DNA from: Desulfuromonadales bacterium
GTDB taxonomy: Bacteria; Desulfobacterota; Desulfuromonadia; Desulfuromonadales; BM103
Assembly: GCA_030630015.1 (NCBI GenBank)
Contig: DAOVNV010000015.1
Span: 1-18,028, forward strand
Direction: 5' to 3'
Length of the DNA stretch: 18,028 bases
Shown here: piece by piece, positions 6,482 to 14,638 of the stretch
How positions within the stretch are numbered: the stretch's first letter is position 1
How the letters are laid out: every line of letters starts with the position of its first letter
Notes under the pieces: generated by a model
What the model was told of the DNA's origin: nothing
Database searches by the model: none
What the model saw: the letters and a program-made list of their open reading frames with translations, nothing else
Position numbers and translations under genes: made by a program

Positions 6482-7957
6482 ATGTTCTTACCTATGTCCC
6501 ATGACGGAGCAGGGTTGAAGCTGACGGGAATCCGTCAGGGTTTGTTTATCTTGCTGCTTGCCAGCTTTCTGCTACTCTCAGCTTGTATGCCTGAAGCGCA
6601 CAAAGCGGATCCTCCGCTCGATATTCCTGAATATTTTTCCATATCTGGCCCCGAACCCCTGTCGGATCAATGGTGGCTCTCCTTTAATGACAAGTCTCTG
6701 GATAGTCTGATGATGCAGGCATTGTCGGGCAGCTTGACGGTTCGCCAAGCTTGGGATCGACTTGAGCAGGTTGCAGCACTTGGTAAAAAAGCTGGTGCGG
6801 GCCTGTCCCCCAAACTGGATGCTAATGGTTCACTCAGCCGAGCCTGGACGGACGGGGACAGCGGGAGTTCCCGAAGCGATAATCACAGCCTGGGACTGGT
6901 CGCTGGCTATGAGCTGGACTTCTGGGGCAGGGTGCGCTCAAGCCGGGACGCTGCCAGGTTCGACCTTTTGGCGAGCCGGGAAGATCTTCAGACGACGGCC
7001 TTGACCCTGACTTCGCAGGTGGCCGAAGCTTGGTATCAACTGGTTGAACAGCGTAGCCAGCTCAACCTGCTGTCTGATCAGCGGACGGTCAATGAGGCAA
7101 TTCTCGTATTGATAACGACTCAGTTTCGTGCCGGTAAAACAGGGCTTGCCGATGTTCTGCAGCAAAAGCAACTGCTGGAAGCAAACCGTGGCGAGAATGC
7201 ACTGGCTGAGGCGCGAGTCCGGAGTCTGGAAATCCAGTTGGCAATACTACTGGGGGTCTCCCCCGGCGAGTTTTCTTCCCCGGTGTCCTTCGGTCTGCCT
7301 ACACTGTCGCAGTTGCCGGCTGTCGGACTGCCTGCTGAATTGCTGAAACGTCGCCCGGATATCCGCAGAGCCTTTTATCAGGTGCAGGCGGCTGATTCCC
7401 GGGTCGCTTCTGCGGTTGCGGATCGTTTCCCCAAGATCAGCCTTTCCGCAGGTTTGAGTACGCAGGGCGGGTCGACACAAGAGCTTTTTGATAACTGGCT
7501 GGCAACTCTGGCCGCGAATCTGGTCGGGCCGATTATAGACGGCGGCCAGCGGCGTGCCGAGGTGGATCGTACGCGGGCTGCTGCTGCAGAGCAGCTGAAC
7601 CGTTATGGACAAGTGATTCTCGAGGCATTGGGTGAGGTTGAGGATGCCTTGAGTCGGGAACAACAGCAGAAAAAACTGGTTGAAAGCCTGGACCAGCAGC
7701 TGCATCTGGCCGAACTGGCGACCGGGCAGGTCCGGCAGCGTTACCTGAAGGGGGCCGAAAACTATCAGCGCGTGCTGACAGCGTTGTTGTCGCACCAGAG
7801 TCTGCAACGCAGCCGCTTGAATGCAGCCCGTGAGCTTATCCAGAGTCGGATCAACCTTTACCGTGCCCTGGCGGGCAGTTTCAAACTGGAACCGTTCATG
7901 TTGGATAGAACGAGTCCTGTGCCGGCTGATAATAAATCTGCTGCCGCCAACATGTAG
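6482..7957 (+). CDS. Outer-membrane efflux lipoprotein (OprM/NodT-type, TolC family)
   Basis: The 491-residue trimeric outer-membrane channel forms the exit duct of the tripartite pump. The signal sequence (about 15-34) ends in a lipobox, LLSAC, with the lipidated cysteine at C35. After it comes the usual SDQWWLSFNDKSLDSLM segment, then two homologous TolC-type halves with long coiled-coil helices. The YELDFWGRVRSSRDAA motif near 140-155 is typical of NodT-family members, as is GLPAELLKRRPDIRRAF at the repeat boundary. The length is normal for the family. The start has AGGA 7 nt upstream. It is the first gene of a three-gene operon; the adaptor starts 89 bp downstream. Unlike E. coli, which relies on an unlinked TolC, this locus supplies its own outer-membrane component. 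Confidence 0.9.
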   Translation: MFLPMSHDGAGLKLTGIRQGLFILLLASFLLLSACMPEAHKADPPLDIPEYFSISGPEPLSDQWWLSFNDKSLDSLMMQALSGSLTVRQAWDRLEQVAALGKKAGAGLSPKLDANGSLSRAWTDGDSGSSRSDNHSLGLVAGYELDFWGRVRSSRDAARFDLLASREDLQTTALTLTSQVAEAWYQLVEQRSQLNLLSDQRTVNEAILVLITTQFRAGKTGLADVLQQKQLLEANRGENALAEARVRSLEIQLAILLGVSPGEFSSPVSFGLPTLSQLPAVGLPAELLKRRPDIRRAFYQVQAADSRVASAVADRFPKISLSAGLSTQGGSTQELFDNWLATLAANLVGPIIDGGQRRAEVDRTRAAAAEQLNRYGQVILEALGEVEDALSREQQQKKLVESLDQQLHLAELATGQVRQRYLKGAENYQRVLTALLSHQSLQRSRLNAARELIQSRINLYRALAGSFKLEPFMLDRTSPVPADNKSAAANM

Positions 7958-8046
7958 AAAACTTCTGATCTGTTCAGGTCTGCCTGGATGCGGGTGACTT
8001 GCACAACCTTGATAGCTCGCCTGGCGGGCGTAACCGAGGAATGAAT

Positions 8047-9354
8047 ATGGCAAAGGAACAACAGCCTTCCAGCAGTACCCAGACCGGTCATCCCGAAACA
8101 CTGCGCCGACCCCTGGCCGGGCGTTTGCTGAGTGCTTTTCTGACGATACTCGTTATTGCTGTCGGTGTTGCTGTTGCTGTCTGGATGCTTAAAACAAGTC
8201 CACAAGCCAAACCGCAGCCTAAGGCCAGAAGCGCTGCCCTGGTCAAGGTCCAGGAGATCGTCTATGAGCCCCACGCGATTATCGTTTCCGCAATGGGGAC
8301 TGTCGGTCCGGCACGTGAGATCGCTCTGAAAGCCCAGGTCGGCGGCAGAATTCTCGAGCTGAGCGAACAGTTCGTACCGGGGGGGCTGTTTCGCACAGGT
8401 CAACCCCTGCTGCAGATCGAGGCGACCGACTATGAGTTGACAATCCTTGAGTTGACAAGCGCTGTTGCCAGAGCCGAAGCTGACTTGCAACTTGAACAAG
8501 GCAATCAACTCGTCGCTCAGCGGGAGTACGAACTGCTCGGTGAGACGGTCAGTGATGAAGAAAAAGTGCTGATGCTCAGGGAGCCGCAGCGACTGAACCT
8601 GCAAGCCTCTCTCGATGCAGCTAGGGCCAAGCTCGCCCAGGCACAGTTGAACCTGACACGGACCCGTGTCAAAACCCCTTTCAATGCTGTTGTGTTGTCC
8701 AGAGAAGTGAACATCGGTGCACAAGTTAACGAGGCAACTCCCCTGGCGACACTGGTCGGAACGGATGAATACTGGATCGAAGTTGCCGTTCCGGTCAACC
8801 AACTGCAGTGGATCAGGGTGCCCTCCAGGGGTGCTGTGCAGGGTTCGATGGTGAGAATTTATGACCAGGCCGCCTGGGGGGATGGTGTCTCACAGACTGG
8901 TCGGGTCGTTCGTCTTGCCGCAGACCTGGAAGAACAGGGCCGCATGGCCCGACTGCTTGTCAGCATCATGGATCCGCTCGGGCTCGAGACCGGCAATGCG
9001 GATCAGCCGCGTCTGTTACTTGGTTCTTTCGTACGCGTTGAGATCGAAGGGATGAAGCTGCCTTCGGTGCTAGCTGTTGATCGCAGACATGTTCATGACG
9101 GCAACAGTCTGTGGTTTATGAATGATGAGGATAAACTCGAGATACGTTCGGTTGACATCGTCTATCGTGGGCGCGACCGGGTGCTGGTTTCCAGCGGCGT
9201 TGATCCGGGTGAACGCATGGTCGTTTCCGACCTGGCGGCAGCCGTGCCGGGGATGACTCTGCGTCTTCAGGGAGCCGTGGGCGGCAAGCCCGGTCGGTCC
9301 GGTCAAGTGCAGGAGTCCGGTGATGCCGCTCCGCAGGGGGAACGCAGCGAATGA
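8047..9354 (+). CDS. RND efflux periplasmic adaptor (HlyD/membrane-fusion family)
   Basis: The 435-residue adaptor bridges the inner-membrane permease and the outer-membrane channel. A short basic N-terminus is followed by one membrane anchor (about 26-48) rather than a lipobox. Then come a lipoyl half-domain (about 92-127, with ALKAQVGGRI and GQPLLQIEATDYE), an alpha-hairpin (about 130-215), the second lipoyl half (RTRVKTPFNAVVLSREVNIG), and beta-barrel and membrane-proximal domains. The C-terminal tail is Gly/Ser/Gln-rich. The ATG at 8047 is preferred because GAGGA lies 6 nt upstream. The ATG at 8041 directly abuts that site, and the TTG at 7999 has none. The stop overlaps the permease start by 4 bp, indicating translational coupling. 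Confidence 0.9.
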   Translation: MAKEQQPSSSTQTGHPETLRRPLAGRLLSAFLTILVIAVGVAVAVWMLKTSPQAKPQPKARSAALVKVQEIVYEPHAIIVSAMGTVGPAREIALKAQVGGRILELSEQFVPGGLFRTGQPLLQIEATDYELTILELTSAVARAEADLQLEQGNQLVAQREYELLGETVSDEEKVLMLREPQRLNLQASLDAARAKLAQAQLNLTRTRVKTPFNAVVLSREVNIGAQVNEATPLATLVGTDEYWIEVAVPVNQLQWIRVPSRGAVQGSMVRIYDQAAWGDGVSQTGRVVRLAADLEEQGRMARLLVSIMDPLGLETGNADQPRLLLGSFVRVEIEGMKLPSVLAVDRRHVHDGNSLWFMNDEDKLEIRSVDIVYRGRDRVLVSSGVDPGERMVVSDLAAAVPGMTLRLQGAVGGKPGRSGQVQESGDAAPQGERSE

Positions 9355-12300
9355 GTGATCGAACCCCTGAACCCCGGCAGCGGGGGGCCATCGCATGGAT
9401 GGTGGGCAATCGGGTAACGCCCAACCTGCTGATGCTCTTCCTGATCCTGGGCGGGCTGTTCATGAGTACCCGCATCAAGCAGGAGGTCTTTCCCGCTTTT
9501 GACCTGGATGTCGTCAGCGTGCGGGTTGCCTATCCCGGAGCGAGTCCCGAGGAGGTCGAACAGGGGATCGTCCTCGCAATCGAAGAAGCCGTCTCCGGTA
9601 TCGACGGTCTCAAGGAAATGACGGCAACCGCCTCTGAGGGTGTGGCCACTATCTATGCCGAACTTCTCAAGGATGCTGATCAGCAGAAGGCCTATCAGGA
9701 TATAAAGCAAGAAGTTGATAGGATTACAACCTTTCCTGAGGATTCTGAAGAACCTGTCGTATCCCTGGCGACCTCGCGGCGCCGGGTCCTGAGCCTGGAA
9801 CTGTTCGGTGACGTCCCCGAGCGGGAACTGCGTGAGGTGGTGGAACAGACCCGCGACCGTTTGTTGCAGAACCCGCAAATTACCCAGGCTGATCTGATCG
9901 GCGGCCGCGATCATGAAGTTCTGGTCGATGTGCCGCTGGAAAACCTGCGCGCCCATGGCTTGACCCTCGCTGAAGTCGCCCGCATTGTTCAGTCTGCTTC
10001 TGTGGAACTGCCTGGCGGCAAGCTCGAAACCTCTGGTGGTGAGCTGCTTTTGAGAATGAGCGACCGCCGGGATTGGGCGGATGAGTTTGCCCGCATCCCG
10101 GTGATTACGACCGCCGCGGGAGCTGTCCTCTACCTGGAGGATATTGCCGAAGTTCGCGAAGGCTTCGAAGATAGCGACCGGGTCGGCAGCTATAACGGCA
10201 AGCGGAGTATGGGCCTGTCGATTTACCGGGTCGGAGACCAGACCCCGATAGGCGTTTCCGAGGCGGTTAGCGCTGCCATGGCGGAGATCGAGCCGGACCT
10301 GCCGGCCGGCATCGACTGGTCAATCAACAACGATCGTTCTAAAGTTTTTCAGCAGCGGCTTGAAATGCTGCTGAAAAACGCTGCTCTCGGTCTGCTGCTG
10401 GTGCTGGTGGTCCTGGGCCTGTTCCTGGAGTTCAAACTGGCGTTCTGGGTCACCATGGGCATCCCGATCTCGTTCCTTGGCGGGTTGCTGTTCCTGCCGG
10501 GTGCTGACGTCTCGATCAATATGATCTCCATGTTCGCCTTCATTATCGCACTGGGCATCGTGGTTGACGACGCTGTTATCGCGGGAGAAAATATCTACGA
10601 GTACCGGCAGAGGGGCATGAACTTCAGCAAGGCGGCCATCCTGGGCGCCCGCGATGTTGCCGTGCCGATCACTTTCAGTATCCTGACCAATATCGCTGCA
10701 TTTCTGCCTCTCGCTTTTGTTCCCGGTACTATGGGGAAAATCTTCAGGGTTGTCCCAATGGTTGTGGTGACCGTGTTCCTGATCTCCTGGCTTGAGTCGC
10801 TGCTGATCCTGCCGTCCCACCTGGCTCATACCAGGAGCCAGCCGCTGAGCGGCCTGACCGCGACCCTGCATGGCTGGCAGCAGGCCTTTAGTCGTCAGGT
10901 GGTCCGCTTTATTGACAGAGTCTATGGTCCCTTTCTCGATCGTTGTCTACGCTGGCGGGGCCTGACTGTTGCCATTGGAGTAACGATTCTGTGCCTGATT
11001 GGCGGCTACGTCCTCAGTGGGCGCATCAGCATGATTTTGATGCCCAGGGTTGAATCCGATCTGGCCGTGGTGACGGCTGTGTTGCCATATGGCAGCCCTT
11101 CTTCCCGGGTTGCAGAGGTCCAGGACCGGTTGGTGACGTCAATTAAACAGGTGGGAAAAGAGCATGACGGAGAGGCTTTACTGAAAGGGGTCTTTTCTCT
11201 GATCGACGAAAACAAAGTTGAAGTGACCGCTTATCTGGAGGCTCCGGACATCCGTCCGCTCTCAACCCGCGATGTGACCCTTTTATGGCGGGAGCAGGTC
11301 GGGCAGATCCCCGGGCTGCAGTCGCTGCGTTTCGAATCCGACCGTGGCGGTCCAGGTCGCGGTGCGGCTCTGTCTGTCGAACTGAGTCACCGCGATATCG
11401 AAGTGCTCGACCGGGCCAGTGCCGCCCTTGGTGAACAACTTGCCCAGTTTCCCAAGGTTACGGATGTTGATGACGGCTACACTCCTGGCAAGCAGCAACT
11501 TGATTTCAGAATGACTCCGGAAGGGGAAAGCCTCGGCTTGACGGCCAGCGAGGTTGCACGTCAGGTGCGTAACGCTTTTCAGGGGGTTATTGCGCTACGG
11601 CAGCAGCGTGGCAGCAACGAGTTGACCGTCCGGGTGCGGCTGCCGGAGCGTCAGCGGCTCAGCGAACACGATGTGGACACCCTGCTGATCAGTACGCCGG
11701 CCGGTCGTTTCGTGCCATTGTTGCAGGTTGCCGAGATCAAGCGCGGCCGCGCTTACACGTCGATCAGCCGACGTGAGGGGCGCCGCACGGTCACTGTCAC
11801 CGGCAATGTTGATCCGATCGGCGAGACTGGCAAGGTCATGACTGCGCTCAACAAGAATGTTCTTCCAAAACTGGCAGCCGACTATCCTGGACTCAGTGTC
11901 GGCTACCAGGGCCGCCAGGCCGATCAGAAAGAGAGCCTGCAGGGACTGTTCGGCGGCTTTGTCATGGCACTATTGCTGATCTATTTCCTGTTGGCGATTC
12001 CGTTCCGCAGTTATGTGCAGCCGCTGATTGTACTGGTGGCCATTCCATTCGGGATCGTGGGCGCGGTCATCGGGCACATCATCATGGGCTACAATCTGAG
12101 CCTGGTCAGCATGTTGGGGTTGGTGGCCCTGTCGGGGGTTGTCGTCAACGACTCTCTGATACTGATCGATTTCGCCAACCGGCGGATTCGTGACGGAGAT
12201 TCCCCTCTTGAGGCAATCCGTGCCGCCGGACTGCGTCGTTTTCGCCCGATCCTCCTGACCACCCTGACCACTTTCGGCGGATTGATGCCGATGATCCTGG

Positions 12301-12470
12301 AAACCTCGCGCCAGGCGCGCTTCCTGATTCCCATGGCGATTTCCCTGGGATATGGCATCCTGTTCGCGACCCTGATCACCCTTGTGCTGGTACCGAGCCT
12401 CTATCTGCTGATTGAAGATTTTTTAGGTATGTTTAAGCGAAGTTGCGCCCCACCGAGTCATATTGAATGA
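9351..12470 (+). CDS. RND-family efflux permease (AcrB/MdtBC-like, single subunit)
   Basis: The 1039-residue inner-membrane proton/drug antiporter has the usual two repeats of one span, a large periplasmic domain and a cluster of spans. Span 1 is about 24-41; spans 2-6 begin near 345. The proton-relay pair is D406/D407 in LGIVVDDAVIAGENI on span 4. In span 10, where AcrB has the relay Lys940, this protein reads VVVNDSLILIDFAN with N933/D934, so the lysine is missing. GLRRFRPILLTTLTT on the following loop is well conserved. Hydrophobicity and length are normal and the frame is intact. The ATGA overlap with the adaptor and AGGGGGAA upstream set the start. One permease gene is present, in contrast to the MdtB-MdtC pair found with BaeSR in E. 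coli. Substrates are not predictable here. Confidence 0.92.
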   Translation: MSDRTPEPRQRGAIAWMVGNRVTPNLLMLFLILGGLFMSTRIKQEVFPAFDLDVVSVRVAYPGASPEEVEQGIVLAIEEAVSGIDGLKEMTATASEGVATIYAELLKDADQQKAYQDIKQEVDRITTFPEDSEEPVVSLATSRRRVLSLELFGDVPERELREVVEQTRDRLLQNPQITQADLIGGRDHEVLVDVPLENLRAHGLTLAEVARIVQSASVELPGGKLETSGGELLLRMSDRRDWADEFARIPVITTAAGAVLYLEDIAEVREGFEDSDRVGSYNGKRSMGLSIYRVGDQTPIGVSEAVSAAMAEIEPDLPAGIDWSINNDRSKVFQQRLEMLLKNAALGLLLVLVVLGLFLEFKLAFWVTMGIPISFLGGLLFLPGADVSINMISMFAFIIALGIVVDDAVIAGENIYEYRQRGMNFSKAAILGARDVAVPITFSILTNIAAFLPLAFVPGTMGKIFRVVPMVVVTVFLISWLESLLILPSHLAHTRSQPLSGLTATLHGWQQAFSRQVVRFIDRVYGPFLDRCLRWRGLTVAIGVTILCLIGGYVLSGRISMILMPRVESDLAVVTAVLPYGSPSSRVAEVQDRLVTSIKQVGKEHDGEALLKGVFSLIDENKVEVTAYLEAPDIRPLSTRDVTLLWREQVGQIPGLQSLRFESDRGGPGRGAALSVELSHRDIEVLDRASAALGEQLAQFPKVTDVDDGYTPGKQQLDFRMTPEGESLGLTASEVARQVRNAFQGVIALRQQRGSNELTVRVRLPERQRLSEHDVDTLLISTPAGRFVPLLQVAEIKRGRAYTSISRREGRRTVTVTGNVDPIGETGKVMTALNKNVLPKLAADYPGLSVGYQGRQADQKESLQGLFGGFVMALLLIYFLLAIPFRSYVQPLIVLVAIPFGIVGAVIGHIIMGYNLSLVSMLGLVALSGVVVNDSLILIDFANRRIRDGDSPLEAIRAAGLRRFRPILLTTLTTFGGLMPMILETSRQARFLIPMAISLGYGILFATLITLVLVPSLYLLIEDFLGMFKRSCAPPSHIE

Positions 12471-12498
12471 GATCTTCCCGATGACATGACTGAATCAT

Positions 12499-12523
12499 GC
12501 CGGAAGAACCGGCCATTTGTTTG
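12499..12523 (+). terminator. Weak candidate terminator of the efflux operon
   Basis: A perfect 5-bp stem GCCGG/CCGGC with a 5-nt loop (12499-12513) stands 29 bp after the permease stop. It is followed by a broken T-run (catttgtttg). The stem is short and the T-tract poor. Confidence 0.3.
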
Positions 12524-12746
12524 AGACGATCAGCGTTGCTGCTCTTGATTTTATCGTGGAGGGATCGTTGCTTGCAGTATTCGAAATTAATGTCGCAACG
12601 GAAGTTTCGGTGTGCGGAAGGGTGACTTGAAAAGCGCCCGTTGACTGCGGATTGAAATATGCAGATCAATCATCGGCTGATGCTTCTTGTCCAGTGATAG
12701 GCCCACCTCAGCTAAACCCCACCCGGACGGGATCTGTTTTATATCG

Positions 12747-12779
12747 TTAAAAAAGAAGCTTCTGACCAAGCTTTTTAAG
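12747..12779. terminator. Possible bidirectional terminator-like hairpin
   Basis: AAGCTT-ctgacc-AAGCTT, with flanking TTAAAAA on the left and TTTTAA on the right, folds into an A/T-flanked hairpin with a small bulge. It could stop the efflux transcript (plus) or anything leftward of gltD (minus). Confidence 0.3.
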
Positions 12780-12795
12780 GTTTGTAAGATGGCAG

Positions 12796-12841
12796 TCATC
12801 AGTTGGTGTATGGAATTCATCAGTTGGTGTATGGAATTCAT
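12796..12841. repeat. 21-bp tandem duplication
   Basis: A 21-bp unit beginning TCATCAGTTGG and ending TATGGAAT occurs at 12796-12816 and is repeated exactly at 12817-12837, followed by the first four bases of a third copy. Identity is complete, so the duplication is recent or maintained. It lies in non-coding DNA. Confidence 0.85.
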
Positions 12842-13161
12842 TAGACAGCCTCGTAGCGATCTTTTTTCCGCCTAAGTCTGTTAGAGTGGTGCGTGTTCGG
12901 GTTTAAATTTATCAATATGGTAAAAGTGCATGATCAGGCTGTCAATAGCCAAAATTTATAAAATGCTGTTATTAAAGAGGAAAAATAGGTAACTTGTAGG
13001 AAATACAGCTGAAAATCATCAGATGTTGAAAAATAATGAATGTAAAAAAATACCGTCTATTGTTTATGAGACAGTGTTCTCAAGTTTTTGAGGTTTTTCG
13101 GTTGAAATGATCCCTTTTGTACAGCGGCTGTCATTGCCCAATTTCATTGGTGGTTCTTTGG

Positions 13162-14562
13162 TCAAGACCGACAGGCTCCTAGAAGTTGTTCCATAATCGC
13201 CAGGGCCGCCCGCCGCCCATCCGCCGCCGCCGTGACGACCAGGTCGGCGCCACGGTTGCAGTCACCGCCAGCGTAAACATTCGGATGTGAAGTAAGACCG
13301 CTTTCCGGGTCGACAACAACTTCCCCCCATTGGCCAAGTTTAATGCCGGAATCCGAGAGCCAGTTCAATCCTTCAACGTCGAAACCAAGGGCCATAATAA
13401 CCACATCGGCCGGGACGCAATGTTCGCTGCCCGGGATCTCCTCGACACGCTGGCGGCCATTTGGCTCCGGTGCCCCAAGCCTGGTGTGGACCATATCGAT
13501 TCCGGCCAGGTGACCGGTGTCGCTTATGACAAACTTTTGGGGTGCCTCGGTAAAAAGAAACTCAACACCTTCTTCAACCGCATTCAGGTATTCCTTACGG
13601 CTGCCGGGCATGTTGGCTTCATCGCGCCGGTAAAGACAGGTGACTGTCTCCGCTCCTTCACGGACAGCTGTTCTGACGCAGTCCATTGCCGTGTCGCCAC
13701 CACCGATTACCACAACTCGTTTGCCGAGAACGCCGAAACGCTCCATCCATGATTTCTCAGACAGTTGGCGCTGCACATTGGTCAGGTATTCCATTGCCAG
13801 GAAAACCTGTGGAAGTTGCTGACTTGGAATATCTGATAGTTTGCCGTCGGTTGCACCCAGTCCGAGAAAAACCGCGTCGAACTGATCGATAAGTGACTCC
13901 AGTGGTTGTTCGTGGCCGATCTCCGCACCGAGATGAAGCTTCAGGCCGGCCTTGCAGAGCATATCAAAGCGACGTACAACTGACTGCTTGTCAAGTTTGA
14001 ACCCTGGAATCCCGTAAGCCAGGAGTCCGCCCGGTTGGTCCGCGCGTTCGAACATTTCAACCTGAATGCCGGCACGCAGGAGAAAGTGGGCGCAGCTCAT
14101 GCCCGCAGGCCCAGAGCCGATGATGGCGACAGCTTTGCCACGGTTAAGTTCAGGAAAATCAAGGGTCAGGCCTGCTTCAAGAGCCAGGTCGGTAATTGAT
14201 GCCTCAATCGGACCTATGGTAATCGCTCCATAGCCGTCAGCCAGAGTACAGGCACCTTCACAGAGCAGATTGTGTGGACAAACCCTTCCCAGGATCTCGG
14301 GGAAAGGCGAGGTTTCATTAGAGAGCCTGAAAGCTTTTTCAAGGTCTTTCTCCGCAATCGCTTCGAGCCATTGTGGAATAAAGTTCTGTAGAGGGCAGCC
14401 GATTGTGGTGCAAAAAGGATCGCCGCATTGAACGCAGCGCTCCGCCTGCCGCGCAACCTTGCGATCATTATAAAACCTGTAAATTTCTTCAAAGTTATGG
14501 ATGCGCTTGCTGACATCCTCCTTGAGAAGGTCTTCCCTGGCTCTTTCAATAAAGTTTTGCAT
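13162..14562 (-). CDS. gltD: Glutamate synthase (NADPH) small subunit
   Basis: The 466-residue flavoprotein takes electrons from NAD(P)H and passes them through FAD and iron-sulphur clusters to GltB. The N-terminal ferredoxin-like region has two cysteine groups: C43, C46, C51 and C56 (RCVQCGDPFCTTIGCP), and C95, C101 and C105 (RVCPHNLLCEGAC). The FAD Rossmann motif GSGPAG is at 149-154, and the NADPH motif GGGDTAMD at 287-294. YAGGDCNRGADLVVTA near the C-terminus completes the FAD site. The start has AGGA 7 nt upstream. It lies 76 bp downstream of gltB on the same strand, so the two probably share a transcript. The length and motifs are those of a functional GltD rather than the related NfnB/SudA or PreT oxidoreductases; the gltB neighbour settles the choice. 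Confidence 0.95.
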   Translation of the reverse strand: MQNFIERAREDLLKEDVSKRIHNFEEIYRFYNDRKVARQAERCVQCGDPFCTTIGCPLQNFIPQWLEAIAEKDLEKAFRLSNETSPFPEILGRVCPHNLLCEGACTLADGYGAITIGPIEASITDLALEAGLTLDFPELNRGKAVAIIGSGPAGMSCAHFLLRAGIQVEMFERADQPGGLLAYGIPGFKLDKQSVVRRFDMLCKAGLKLHLGAEIGHEQPLESLIDQFDAVFLGLGATDGKLSDIPSQQLPQVFLAMEYLTNVQRQLSEKSWMERFGVLGKRVVVIGGGDTAMDCVRTAVREGAETVTCLYRRDEANMPGSRKEYLNAVEEGVEFLFTEAPQKFVISDTGHLAGIDMVHTRLGAPEPNGRQRVEEIPGSEHCVPADVVIMALGFDVEGLNWLSDSGIKLGQWGEVVVDPESGLTSHPNVYAGGDCNRGADLVVTAAADGRRAALAIMEQLLGACRS

Positions 14563-14612
14563 ATCTTGTCCTAGTCACTTCAGGATTGGTTTATAAAAGC
14601 TTTTTCGCACTT

Positions 14613-14633
14613 CTCGCCTCTCGCCTCTCGCCT
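14613..14633. repeat. Triple heptanucleotide repeat in the gltB-gltD gap
   Basis: CTCGCCT occurs three times in perfect tandem (14613-14619, 14620-14626, 14627-14633) with imperfect pyrimidine-rich flanks. It ends 5 bp from the gltB stop. A perfect palindrome AAAAGCTTTT (14595-14604) lies between it and gltD. Copy number could vary by slippage. Confidence 0.85.
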
Positions 14634-14638
14634 CTGTC

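Larger units (their letters stand above)
12471..13161. other. 691-bp non-coding interval between efflux operon and gltD
   Basis: Both neighbouring genes end here (convergent), and no convincing gene was found. The DNA becomes AT-rich beyond about 12850. It contains weak hairpins: GCCGG-aagaa-CCGGC (12499-12513), a pair of AAGCTT boxes (12756-12761 and 12768-12773) followed by TTT, and CTCAA-gttt-TTGAG then GTTTTT (13079-13098). A 21-bp tandem duplication is listed separately. Short frames on the minus strand (12433-12841) overlap each other, lack good ribosome sites and match nothing recognised. They may be decayed remnants. Confidence 0.6.

Noticed and set aside
7999..8046. TTG start at 7999 or ATG at 8041 for the adaptor
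   Set aside because: GAGGA at 8036-8040 is correctly spaced only for the ATG at 8047.
7247..8101. 284-codon minus-strand open frame
   Set aside because: Antisense to the well-supported outer-membrane lipoprotein gene, with no recognisable domain.
7858..8802. 314-codon minus-strand open frame
   Set aside because: It lies antisense to the adaptor gene, whose family motifs are clear; composition is that of a shadow frame.
9303..9956. 217-codon minus-strand open frame
   Set aside because: Antisense to the start of the RND permease, which is strongly supported.
12433..12841. Two overlapping minus-strand frames (78 and 84 codons) after the permease gene
   Set aside because: They use different frames over shared bases, have poor ribosome sites, resemble no known family and one begins inside the 21-bp duplication. 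Treated as non-coding or decayed DNA.
14613..14633. CRISPR array
   Set aside because: The repeats are 7 bp, directly tandem and without spacers; no cas gene is present.
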